The notes: generated by a model not told the origin, from the letters alone. 5,292 nucleotides of DNA from Candidatus Thorarchaeota archaeon (GCA_018238825.1 JABCSP010000179.1:1-5292); one strand, 5' to 3'; counted from the first letter of the stretch, positions 1-5,292 are shown. Translations and numbers: made by a program.

Positions 1-81
1 ATGCAGCAGGGGTTAGAATTATGGATCAGAATAAGTAAGAAAATTGGTTTCCTGCTCATTTTATTTATCGTTAGGAGTTGA
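1..81 (+). CDS. Possible 3' tail of a plus-strand gene entering from the left edge
   Basis: Frame 1 of the plus strand is open from the window edge to a TGA at 79-81, 26 codons. The last part is hydrophobic (IGFLLILFIV, then RS), as in a C-terminal membrane segment. If real, the gene would converge on the minus-strand operon, and the hairpin at 136-179 would lie between the two 3' ends. Twenty-six open codons can occur by chance, and no family is recognisable. The ATG at position 1 is an accident of the window edge and should not be taken as the start. Between 82 and 227 I see no gene, only the hairpin. Confidence 0.18.
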   Translation: MQQGLELWIRISKKIGFLLILFIVRS

Positions 82-135
82 AAAAAGAAATTATCAAGAG
101 TTAATTTGTTAACCATATTATAGAATAAGTGCTGC

Positions 136-179
136 AAGAAGAGCCCTTAGTTCTCAAGCAAGAACCGAGGACTCTCCTT
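136..179 (-). terminator. Strong hairpin downstream of the signalling operon, probable transcript 3' end
   Basis: Positions 136-154 and 161-179 are inverted repeats of 19 nt around a 6-nt loop (155-160). Read as minus-strand RNA, 18 of 19 positions pair, three of them G-U, with a single A-C mismatch. Read as plus-strand RNA, three positions mismatch and one is a wobble, so the structure fits a minus-strand transcript better. It begins about 48 nt past the stop of the last operon gene. No U-run follows directly; the next one on the minus strand lies near 80-90. It may therefore be an mRNA-end stabiliser or processing signal rather than a simple intrinsic terminator. Confidence 0.5.
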
Positions 180-227
180 TAGCAGGTGAATGAAATGAAC
201 TAATAGTTGCAGTTCTTCATCACATTT

Positions 228-587
228 CTACATATGACTATCAATAGCCGCAAACATATCCACACTTCTAATAGGCTTTGTTAGAAAATCTAACGCACCT
301 GCATCCATTGCTTGTTTCTTTATTGTTTCATCAGCACTTATGAATAATATTTTTGCATCTGGATTGATGTGCAAAATTTCCTTTGTTGAAGTGACTCCAT
401 TCATGATTGGCATTCGATGATCCATCAAGATAATGTCTGGTTTGGGATTCAATCCGTTGTATACCTCAATAGCCTCTGCTCCATCATATGCATGTCCAAC
501 AACTTCATGATTACCTATTGACAGAATTCGGTCTAAGACCTTGTGTAAAAAGGTATCATCATCTACGATTAATATTGAAGCCATCAT
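228..587 (-). CDS. Stand-alone CheY-like receiver (response regulator)
   Basis: This 119-residue protein is a complete receiver domain with no output domain. It should accept phosphate from a histidine kinase in the cytosol and signal by protein contact. The visible landmarks are the acidic cluster D9-D11 after strand 1 (ILIVDDD), phospho-acceptor D56 in ILMDHRMP, S84 at the Thr/Ser switch position (ILFISAD) and the invariant K104 followed by P105 (FLTKPI). All catalytic residues are present, so it is predicted to be active. The ATG at 585-587 overlaps the TGA of the upstream PAS kinase and lies 5 nt after GGAGGT. A second in-frame ATG at 582-584 is an equally good start. Translational coupling to the kinase makes that kinase its likely phosphodonor. 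The absence of an effector domain points to a partner protein, for which the longin/winged-helix protein of the same operon is the best candidate (inference). Confidence 0.93.
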   Translation of the reverse strand: MMASILIVDDDTFLHKVLDRILSIGNHEVVGHAYDGAEAIEVYNGLNPKPDIILMDHRMPIMNGVTSTKEILHINPDAKILFISADETIKKQAMDAGALDFLTKPIRSVDMFAAIDSHM

Positions 588-1684
588 TGATTACCTCCAT
601 TATTAATTTCATTGTTTTCTGTAGAACATCTAAGTAAGAGAATGAAGTTTGCACCTTTCTCTGGTTTACCTTCTACCCTATCTTCCACTCTTATATATCC
701 CCCATAATTTTCTAGTACATGTTTAGCTAAAGTTAGTCCCAGTCCAAGACCACGCGCGCTATCTCTTCGATGTGTTAGTTGTTCAAAGATGGCTGACTTT
801 TCTATGTCAACAATACCTGGTCCATGATCTTTCACTTGGATCTTTAAAAATGGAGTGTGTGGCATTGATTCAACTTCCACTTCAACCTGAACTCGTGCTC
901 GTGTATCGAATTTCATTGTATTGTGCAATAAGCTCTTGAAAACCTCAATTAGGTATTCATCAGCAATCACATCATACTGACCTGGCTCAATATTAGTTTT
1001 GAGAATCATGACTTTGTTGGGAAACGCGAAGTCGACAGACTCCTTTGCAGCTAGTAGAGACTCGCTAAGGTCACAAAGGAACGTTTGAGGAGCTCTCTTT
1101 GTAATTCTCAGGAGTTTCTTCACATTGGATATCAGGTTTGAACCCCGTTCAACCTCGGTTAAACTATCTCGGAAAAGATTCTCTAGATTAGTTGGCAGAT
1201 TTTTTGAATACAGCGCTACTTCTATGGTTGATATTATCTCTTGATTTATGTTGGTTAAATCATGCGTCATTAGATCCAATAGAAATTCGACTCGCGCTTG
1301 CTCATGTCGCAGTTCATCCAGGATTCTATTCTGTTCATTGATATTTCGAAAGATCCCTGCTGCTGCAATAATCTTCTTTCCCTTATAGATGGGAAATAGG
1401 CGACCTTCTACTTGGATAGGATTACCTTCCTTTGAAACAAATGTGCTTACGTAATTAGAGATACTTGCACCCCTGAGAACTCTTGACATTGCTTCTTCGG
1501 CTCTTCGTAGATATCCAGGGAAGACGAAATCCCTCAATTTGACATTAGCAAGCTCTTCTTCGTTGTATTGGAGGGTTTTCAGCCAAGTTGGATTTACATA
1601 CTCAACTGTACCATCCTGTTTGATACTCTGAATAAGATCACTTGTTCCATCAACGAAAGAATGAAATATTTTTTCGTCTTTCAA
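584..1684 (-). CDS. Soluble PAS-domain sensor histidine kinase, TTG start
   Basis: This 366-residue kinase is predicted to autophosphorylate on His and pass phosphate to a receiver, probably the one coded directly downstream. Residues 5-120 form a PAS domain (DLIQSIKQDGTVEYVNPTW near its start, GIFRNINEQ at its end). A short coiled linker follows. The dimerisation H-box is LMTHDLTNINQ with H141, an HDLTN variant known from archaeal soluble kinases rather than the HELRTP form. The ATPase domain shows N255 in the N-box (LLHNTMKFD), the DHGPGI G1 box at 286-291, an F-box near F300 and the G2 box GLGLGL at 312-317. There is no transmembrane segment, so it senses something inside the cell. The start is TTG at 1682-1684: an in-frame TAG lies directly upstream and GGAGAG is 6 nt before the TTG. 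Its TGA overlaps the ATG of the receiver gene. The ligand cannot be inferred from the sequence. Confidence 0.93.
   Translation of the reverse strand: MKDEKIFHSFVDGTSDLIQSIKQDGTVEYVNPTWLKTLQYNEEELANVKLRDFVFPGYLRRAEEAMSRVLRGASISNYVSTFVSKEGNPIQVEGRLFPIYKGKKIIAAAGIFRNINEQNRILDELRHEQARVEFLLDLMTHDLTNINQEIISTIEVALYSKNLPTNLENLFRDSLTEVERGSNLISNVKKLLRITKRAPQTFLCDLSESLLAAKESVDFAFPNKVMILKTNIEPGQYDVIADEYLIEVFKSLLHNTMKFDTRARVQVEVEVESMPHTPFLKIQVKDHGPGIVDIEKSAIFEQLTHRRDSARGLGLGLTLAKHVLENYGGYIRVEDRVEGKPEKGANFILLLRCSTENNEINNGGNQ
593..598 (-). promoter_or_regulatory. Shine-Dalgarno site GGAGGT for the terminal receiver gene
   Basis: GGAGGT on the minus strand lies 5 nt before the first ATG (585-587) and 8 nt before the second (582-584). 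It sits inside the last codons of the PAS kinase, consistent with reinitiation after that gene's stop. Confidence 0.8.
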
Positions 1685-1690
1685 CTAGAT

Positions 1691-1697
1691 CTCTCCT
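1691..1697 (-). promoter_or_regulatory. Shine-Dalgarno site AGGAGAG that decides the TTG start
   Basis: AGGAGAG is followed by 6 nt and then TTG (1682-1684). The codon before the TTG is an in-frame TAG, and the next in-frame ATG lies well inside the PAS domain. This site is the main reason for choosing TTG. The preceding 45-nt gap is A-rich on the minus strand and could hold a weak internal promoter, but I see no clear TATA box with a purine-rich BRE. Confidence 0.75.
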
Positions 1698-1729
1698 TTA
1701 ATTTCGTTTTTTTATTTTTTGAATTCATT

Positions 1730-3028
1730 TCATATCACCACGTTTTCTAGATATGGAGCCCAAATCTGATTACTTTCTCTTCGTGCAGATTGAATCAAAG
1801 AATCAGCAATATGATTTCCACAGCTACTCGTGAGATGCTCCATTATTTCTCTGATGAAATATTCAAGAGCATCGCACATATCATCCAAATCTACAGGGGT
1901 CATACTTTCCTCAAGAATACATCTTATATGTATATCATCAGTTCGAATAATTCTACTAATCCGTGGATGGTAGATTCTACCCTGGTTACGAATTGTTTGG
2001 AAAATTGACTTCATTTCTCGTTTTCCTATTTTTGAGGAACCTCTAAAAACAAGATTAGAAAGGACACATTGGTTCAGTAAAACGAGTCGCTTTTCGACTG
2101 AAATTCTTTGAATGAAGCCATTATTGATTAAAAGACCAAATTCAGCTAATAGCAATTCTTGGTCTTGGATGATCATATCATTTGTAAGGTTAGATAGCGA
2201 AGTTTGCCCATCTAATAGAGAAATCACACTTATAGTTGTACTTGATAGTGCTAATGGATTTGTCTTCTGGAAAATTATTGAAGCTGCTTTTTCTGCAAGT
2301 GCAAGTATATCATCATCCGATGGGATGTATTGTAATTTCACGATACCTTGCCAATATGCTTTTGAAATAATTTCAATTACTTCCTTAATGGGTAATCTTT
2401 GAAATCTTGCAATATTCTCAATTGACTCAGTTTCTTCAAATCCTAATAAAATTTTAGAAACTTTGAAGGCTACGCTAGGCGACTTTAATTTGCATAATGA
2501 CGGCCTCCAGTGATACATTTTGATGACTTTTGTCCTGGCAGTTATTTGCTCATCAATGAAAACTCTTCTCACATATTCATCATAATCTCTGAACAAACTC
2601 GCGTCGATGCCATCCGCATTTTTTAGGACTGCAAAACTATCTTCAAATTCTCGAATAATTGTCCTCAATTTACTACGAGCTTCATTTGTTTCTCTAGAAG
2701 CAACAAGAGCACCGATAATCCAATCTCCTCCCTCGACAAGAAGTATAGAATCTGATCCGTAAACCGTCTTCCAATTTGAATCCTTCTCGCCATTCAGTTC
2801 TCCCATAAAACTTGTCATGGCAGAAACAAAACCTGAAAGAACTTGTGGATCTTGACCTTCTTCAATAAATGAGTGAGAATATGGTGAAAGGCCGCTATTC
2901 CTATTCATGATCATTAATAATTTCTCGTTTGATGAGGTGTGAGTCGCTAAGGTTTCTGGGAGTAATTTCCAGGTGAGATCAACGGATTTGAAATATGTCT
3001 TATCTTCAATCACATTTGCACACTCCAT
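1730..3028 (-). CDS. Longin/roadblock-like domain plus winged-helix protein, possible output of the two-component operon
   Basis: I do not recognise a named family for the full 432 residues. Residues about 36-135 look like a longin/roadblock-type alpha-beta module: a strand LLMIMNRNSG, a turn reaching YSHSF, a helix with DPQVLSGFVSAMTSF, then ILLVEGGDWIIGALV and a long closing helix. In archaea, particularly Asgard lineages, such modules are abundant and often bind small GTPases or dimerise; that role here is inference. Residues about 185-236 (ILLGFEETESIENIARFQ onward) resemble a winged helix. A second HTH-like stretch is at about 265-310. The C-terminus (335-420) is mostly helical. There are no membrane segments or enzyme motifs. 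The gene overlaps the upstream kinase by 23 nt if it starts at ATG 3026-3028. A GTG at 3011-3013, 9 nt after GGAG, is an alternative start that cuts the overlap to 8 nt. Lying between two kinase-receiver pairs that lack output domains, it could be their regulator or effector. Confidence 0.85.
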   Translation of the reverse strand: MECANVIEDKTYFKSVDLTWKLLPETLATHTSSNEKLLMIMNRNSGLSPYSHSFIEEGQDPQVLSGFVSAMTSFMGELNGEKDSNWKTVYGSDSILLVEGGDWIIGALVASRETNEARSKLRTIIREFEDSFAVLKNADGIDASLFRDYDEYVRRVFIDEQITARTKVIKMYHWRPSLCKLKSPSVAFKVSKILLGFEETESIENIARFQRLPIKEVIEIISKAYWQGIVKLQYIPSDDDILALAEKAASIIFQKTNPLALSSTTISVISLLDGQTSLSNLTNDMIIQDQELLLAEFGLLINNGFIQRISVEKRLVLLNQCVLSNLVFRGSSKIGKREMKSIFQTIRNQGRIYHPRISRIIRTDDIHIRCILEESMTPVDLDDMCDALEYFIREIMEHLTSSCGNHIADSLIQSARRESNQIWAPYLENVVI

Positions 3029-4124
3029 TTGTAATCACTGCTAATGGCAAAATAATTTCAAAAACTGCTCCTTCATCATCTCTACTTGGAGCTAGTATTA
3101 TTGACCCACCCATTGTTTCAACAACTTGCTTCGAGAGATACAATCCAAGACCTCCACCTCTTATGGAAACTCCTTTTTGGAATAGTTTCTCTCTTACTTC
3201 ACTGGCTATTCCTTTTCCATTATCTGAAATTCGAATCAGTACATTATTACTGGACTTCGTTAATTCAATTACGACAATGCAATCTTCACCTGCATGGACA
3301 GCTGCATTTCTCAGTAGATTCTCAAATACAAGGGGTAGTAAGTTGCTACTAGGAACCATCAATGATGCTGGATCTTGGTTTTTGATTAAATTGATAGTTA
3401 GACCAGTATGAATTTCCTGAGCACTCCGTGTTACTTTTTCAATAATTTCAGTCAAGCAATTGTCTTTCACACTATCTGAACGACTAAATGCGTTTAGTAG
3501 ATTTATCATTCGGCCACATGCAAATTCTGTGGAATTGAAAATATCCTTCAAATCTTCACCTGGATGCTGATTGATCATTCTTGCAAGGTCAACATTTGCT
3601 AATATCACTCCTAGGTCGTTTTTGATATCATGACGTAGGAGTGATGAATACAATTCTAATTCTCTATGCTGTCGTTGCTGCAATTGTAGAAGTTCTCGTC
3701 TTTCTACAAAATGACTCAATTCAACCGCAAGAGTTTCTAACATAACACTCTCTCCCCTAAGAAAAGGTCCATCGAATCGCTTTGGTCTCTCTTCTATGTA
3801 AAACACCTCTAGCTTCCCGATTTCATTCACGGAGATTTTAATCGGTGCTGTAAGCTTCCAATTTGATTCTGCGAAATTGACTGATGTGATTATATCTTGT
3901 CCAATTGATACTCGAACACAAGTAATGTCTGGATATTGCCAAGCTTCAGGAATTAAATGCACAAATGTTGTTAGTATGTCATTCAAAGGCTGGTTATTAT
4001 CAGAGAGGAGATTTGCTACATTACGAAGACAAACGAGTTGGTGCGCCATATTGACAAGTTCAGTCTGGTTCGATTTTGTCATGCTTAGATCGGTTCTTCC
4101 ATTCACATCATCTTGTGGTTTCAT
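3006..4124 (-). CDS. Soluble GAF-like sensor histidine kinase
   Basis: This 372-residue cytosolic kinase has an N-terminal sensor at about 25-142 of a type seen in many PAS/GAF kinases. Its recognisable blocks are LIPEAWQYPDITCVRV (57-72), GKLEVFYIEERP (103-114) and DGPFLRGE (118-125). A short coiled coil (142-158) leads to the H-box SLLRHDIKNDLG with phospho-acceptor H165. The ATPase domain has N-box ENLLRNAAVH with N273, G1 box DNGKGI (301-306), F-box LFQKG near 314 and G2 box GGGLGL (323-328). All key residues are intact and there is no membrane helix. The ATG overlaps the TGA of the preceding receiver frame (ATGA), and GGAGGT lies 6 nt upstream, so the two are translationally coupled and this receiver is its probable partner. 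The short tail ends CKCD, a Cys pair of unknown meaning. Confidence 0.93.
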   Translation of the reverse strand: MKPQDDVNGRTDLSMTKSNQTELVNMAHQLVCLRNVANLLSDNNQPLNDILTTFVHLIPEAWQYPDITCVRVSIGQDIITSVNFAESNWKLTAPIKISVNEIGKLEVFYIEERPKRFDGPFLRGESVMLETLAVELSHFVERRELLQLQQRQHRELELYSSLLRHDIKNDLGVILANVDLARMINQHPGEDLKDIFNSTEFACGRMINLLNAFSRSDSVKDNCLTEIIEKVTRSAQEIHTGLTINLIKNQDPASLMVPSSNLLPLVFENLLRNAAVHAGEDCIVVIELTKSSNNVLIRISDNGKGIASEVREKLFQKGVSIRGGGLGLYLSKQVVETMGGSIILAPSRDDEGAVFEIILPLAVITNGVCKCD

Positions 4125-4696
4125 AAGCTAACCTCCACTTTCTTAGTCAGAATTTGTTCAACAAGAATAAATAATTGGACCATGTCCAGAGGTTTGTGAA
4201 GACAAGGGTAGGTCGAGTTTATCGCTGGTGCACCATTTTCGGATTTTGTTGCAATCTTTATGAGTGATGTCGTTTCTTCATTTTCAATAGGACTGCAAAA
4301 TATTCCATGTACGCTATCTTTAAGAGCTTGTTCAATAAGCTCTTCGACTGTATAATCAGTCATCAATATCACTATTGCATTGGGAATGAGTTTATTCAAT
4401 GTAGTACAATTTTCTATTGCATTAGCGAGAGGAAGTTCAATATCAATGAATATTAGATCGATTTGAAGTTTATTTTCTGCAATTGCGATTACTTCTAGTT
4501 CATTAACTGATGTCAATACTTCGTAGCCTTTCTGCGATAAGACTCGTTTCATTGTTTTGAGAAGATTTGAATTATCGTCAACAATTATTATTTCAAAATC
4601 TTTAAAGGTTTGCTTTAATACACTTTGAATTGCTCTCTTTAAAAGATTTGCTCTATTGTGTGTTGGAATTATTACACTTACTAATATTTTATTCAT
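4121..4696 (-). CDS. In-frame chimera: GT2 glycosyltransferase N-terminus joined to a receiver domain
   Basis: The frame codes 191 residues. Residues 1-43 are the start of a GT2 family glycosyltransferase: VSVIIPTHNRANLLKRAIQ, a QTF motif, then FEIIIVDDNS, the nucleotide-sugar-binding first beta-alpha-beta. The rest of the GT2 fold is absent. From about residue 36 the protein is a receiver domain: acidic pair D40-D41, phospho-acceptor D85 (LIFIDIELP) and T113 (VILMTDY). The usual Lys position after strand 5 reads FCSPI (S135), but a second KP motif appears at K168-P169 (CLHKPLD), after about 30 extra residues. Start ATG 4694-4696 overlaps the previous TGA and follows GGAG by 9 nt; the upstream in-frame TTG at 4709-4711 lies within that ribosome site and is less likely. 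The receiver part belongs with the kinase downstream and the GT2 part with the AT-rich cluster upstream. As written, the GT2 part cannot be a working transferase. I suspect a chimeric join rather than a designed fusion. Confidence 0.7.
   Translation of the reverse strand: MNKILVSVIIPTHNRANLLKRAIQSVLKQTFKDFEIIIVDDNSNLLKTMKRVLSQKGYEVLTSVNELEVIAIAENKLQIDLIFIDIELPLANAIENCTTLNKLIPNAIVILMTDYTVEELIEQALKDSVHGIFCSPIENEETTSLIKIATKSENGAPAINSTYPCLHKPLDMVQLFILVEQILTKKVEVSL
4131..4136 (-). promoter_or_regulatory. Shine-Dalgarno site GGAGGT for the GAF-like kinase
   Basis: GGAGGT lies 6 nt before ATG 4122-4124 and within the final codons of the upstream receiver frame. It fixes the start at the ATGA overlap and supports coupled translation. 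Confidence 0.8.
4568..4594 (-). other. Probable breakpoint between two unrelated DNA segments
   Basis: These bases code for EIIIVDDNS, the one stretch where GT2 and receiver proteins can share nearly identical sequence. Upstream on the minus strand the protein is GT2, downstream it is receiver. Composition changes here too. Eight CpGs occur in 4321-4580, the last at 4576-4577, and then none until 5087. Arg codons are all AGA (9 of 9) to the right, while the receiver's Arg just left of the join is CGA. Receiver-side G+C (about 33% in 4321-4560) is intermediate, so G+C alone does not place the boundary. Confidence 0.65.
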
Positions 4697-4836
4697 TTTC
4701 TTTTTCTCCAAAATATAAAAGGTTCATACCATTTAATTTTCTTTAATTCAGGGTGCATAATTTCTAATTCTTCTTTAATTGTTCCACCTACTAAAAGCAC
4801 CACAAAAAAAGATGTTAACTTACTTAAAAAACTCAT
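4693..4836 (-). CDS. Small protein of 47 residues with one hydrophobic segment, unknown function
   Basis: No family is recognised. Residues about 5-20 (SKLTSFFVVLLVGGTI) form a hydrophobic stretch that could be a membrane anchor. A charged, aromatic-rich tail follows (KKIKWYEPFIFWRKRK) and ends very basic. Reality is supported by context: ATG 4834-4836 overlaps the TGA of the upstream 53-codon gene, GGAGG lies 7 nt before it, and its own TGA overlaps the ATG of the GT2 frame. It could be a membrane-associated accessory of the glycan cluster, or an annotation-poor remnant. The function is unknown. Confidence 0.6.
   Translation of the reverse strand: MSFLSKLTSFFVVLLVGGTIKEELEIMHPELKKIKWYEPFIFWRKRK
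4706..4709 (-). promoter_or_regulatory. GGAG ribosome site that places the GT2 start at ATG 4694-4696
   Basis: GGAG is followed by a 9-nt A-rich spacer and then ATG. The upstream in-frame TTG (4709-4711) overlaps this site, so a TTG start would destroy the logic of the site. The ATG also gives the ATGA overlap used throughout this cluster. Confidence 0.6.
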
Positions 4837-4994
4837 TTCATTTCCTCCAATAATTTCTTTCTATGTTTTACACACAATGGAACATGCCAACCTCTTTCTC
4901 CAAATTCTTTATCTAAATCTGTATCACAAAGTAAACAAGTTCTTTTTGAAGTTTTCAATGCAATATCTTCAATGCTTATTTTTATTTCTTTCAT
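4833..4994 (-). CDS. Small putative zinc-binding protein, 53 residues
   Basis: No named family is recognised. The sequence has C20-x2-C23 (RTCLLCDTDLD) and, 17 residues later, C41-x2-H44 (PLCVKHRKK), the spacing expected of a compact zinc knuckle or treble-clef-like finger. The N-terminus is short and charged and the C-terminus is a basic-acidic helix. There is no signal peptide. It starts 21 nt after the stop of the GT4 gene and overlaps the following 47-codon gene by four bases, so it appears to be part of the same transcript. The ribosome site is weak. The metal-binding idea rests only on the Cys/His pattern, and a link to glycan synthesis is only positional. Confidence 0.6.
   Translation of the reverse strand: MKEIKISIEDIALKTSKRTCLLCDTDLDKEFGERGWHVPLCVKHRKKLLEEMK
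4844..4848 (-). promoter_or_regulatory. GGAGG ribosome site for the 47-residue protein
   Basis: GGAGG lies 7 nt before ATG 4834-4836, inside the 3' end of the 53-codon gene. It is the main evidence that the 47-codon frame is translated. Confidence 0.65.
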
Positions 4995-5015
4995 TTGTAT
5001 ATTTCATCTTTTAGA

Positions 5016-5292
5016 TTATTCAAAATGTTTTATAATAATTTGATATGCTTTTTCAACATTTAAATTTTCTTCAAGAAATCTTTCCCCGTTTTTCCCTAAC
5101 TCCTCTCTTAACTTTTTATCATTAAGTAATTTTTCAAAATTACTTTTATATCCCTCTAAATCACCAGTTTCAGACCATAGCCCTGCTTTCACTTCTTGAA
5201 GAAACTGTTTAAGGTCAGTATTTTTATCAGTTGACGCTAAAATTGGAATACCAGCATTAAAATAATCAACAACTTTGCTGGGCATATTGGGT
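5016..5292 (-). CDS. GT4-type glycosyltransferase, C-terminal part only (runs off the right edge)
   Basis: The visible 92 codons are the end of a GT-B fold transferase of the Glycos_transf_1 type, which moves a sugar from a nucleotide-sugar donor onto a lipid-linked or polysaccharide acceptor at the cytoplasmic face. The signature PSKVVDYFNAGIPILAS corresponds to the family's donor-site block PSKxxDYxxAGxPxxA. It is followed by AGLWSETGDLEGY and the late helix motif LGKNGERFLEEN, ending IIIKHFE. The Met at 5283-5285 is internal, because the frame stays open to the window edge (residues P-N before it) and the signature sits at the C-terminal half of the family. About three quarters of the protein lies outside. 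It heads the AT-rich cluster with two tiny genes and a GT2 start, which suggests surface glycan assembly. Confidence 0.88.
   Translation of the reverse strand, partial: PNMPSKVVDYFNAGIPILASTDKNTDLKQFLQEVKAGLWSETGDLEGYKSNFEKLLNDKKLREELGKNGERFLEENLNVEKAYQIIIKHFE

Noticed and set aside
110..123. Small GTTAA/TTAAC inverted repeat near the left edge
   Set aside because: Only five pairs around a four-base loop in AT-rich DNA, as expected by chance; no CRISPR, tRNA or att site was seen nearby.
1706..1720. T-rich run on the plus strand resembling a terminator U-tract
   Set aside because: No plus-strand gene ends here and no stem precedes it. On the operon strand it is simply an A-rich intergenic spacer.
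1568..2402. Several plus-strand frames of 60-96 codons opposite the PAS kinase start and the longin-HTH gene
   Set aside because: They are mirror frames of well-supported minus-strand genes, have no family signature, and overlap those genes almost completely.
2995..3411. 138-codon plus-strand frame opposite the GAF-like kinase
   Set aside because: It is antisense to the conserved ATPase domain of the kinase, has no recognisable motif, and its frame is explained by the kinase's codon use.
4121..4696. A designed signalling-glycosyltransferase fusion enzyme
   Set aside because: Only the first ~43 residues of GT2 are present, without the DxD or acceptor-site regions, so no transferase activity is expected. 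A recombined or misassembled join explains it better.
4709..4711. TTG as start of the GT2-receiver frame, adding five residues
   Set aside because: It overlaps the GGAG ribosome site of the ATG at 4694-4696, and the ATG gives the same ATGA overlap as neighbouring genes.
5283..5285. ATG as start of the GT4 protein
   Set aside because: The frame is open to the window edge, and the residues just after the Met form a donor-site block found deep in the C-terminal half of this family, so the gene is cut by the window.

Overview
The window reads almost entirely on the minus strand, so gene order below runs from high to low coordinates. It falls into two compositionally different parts that meet inside one open reading frame.

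Left and main part (about 228-4570): a tightly coupled signalling operon, probably archaeal and possibly Asgard-related (inference). The order is: a receiver domain with a foreign N-terminus (4121-4696); a soluble GAF-like sensor histidine kinase (3006-4124); a 432-residue protein with a longin/roadblock-like domain followed by winged-helix-like segments (1730-3028); a soluble PAS histidine kinase starting at TTG (584-1684); and a CheY-like stand-alone receiver (228-587). Most junctions are ATGA-type overlaps preceded by strong Shine-Dalgarno sequences such as GGAGGT. Neither kinase has a membrane segment and neither receiver has an output domain. The longin/winged-helix protein between the two kinase-receiver pairs is therefore the most likely downstream partner or output. 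The archaeal reading rests on the cytosolic kinases with an HDLTN-type H-box, the stand-alone receivers, and the longin-like plus HTH architecture. No ribosomal or informational marker is present, so the lineage is not proven. A strong hairpin (136-179) lies beyond the last gene.

Right part (about 4590-5292): an AT-rich fragment of a polysaccharide or glycan synthesis cluster. It holds the 3' end of a GT4-type glycosyltransferase, a 53-codon possible zinc-knuckle protein, a 47-codon protein with one hydrophobic segment, and the first ~43 codons of a GT2 glycosyltransferase. G+C is about 24% in 4681-5040, against about 40% in rows sampled from the operon. There is no CpG from 4578 to 5086, and all nine Arg codons in this part are AGA.

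The GT2 start and the receiver domain are joined in frame exactly at the stretch coding IIIVDDNS, a motif both families can carry at that position (GT2 strand 2; receiver strand 1 with its acidic pair). The composition change falls at the same place. I think this is either a metagenome-assembly chimera or a real recombination at short identity. It should be settled before the fusion gene, or any link between signalling and glycan synthesis, is believed.
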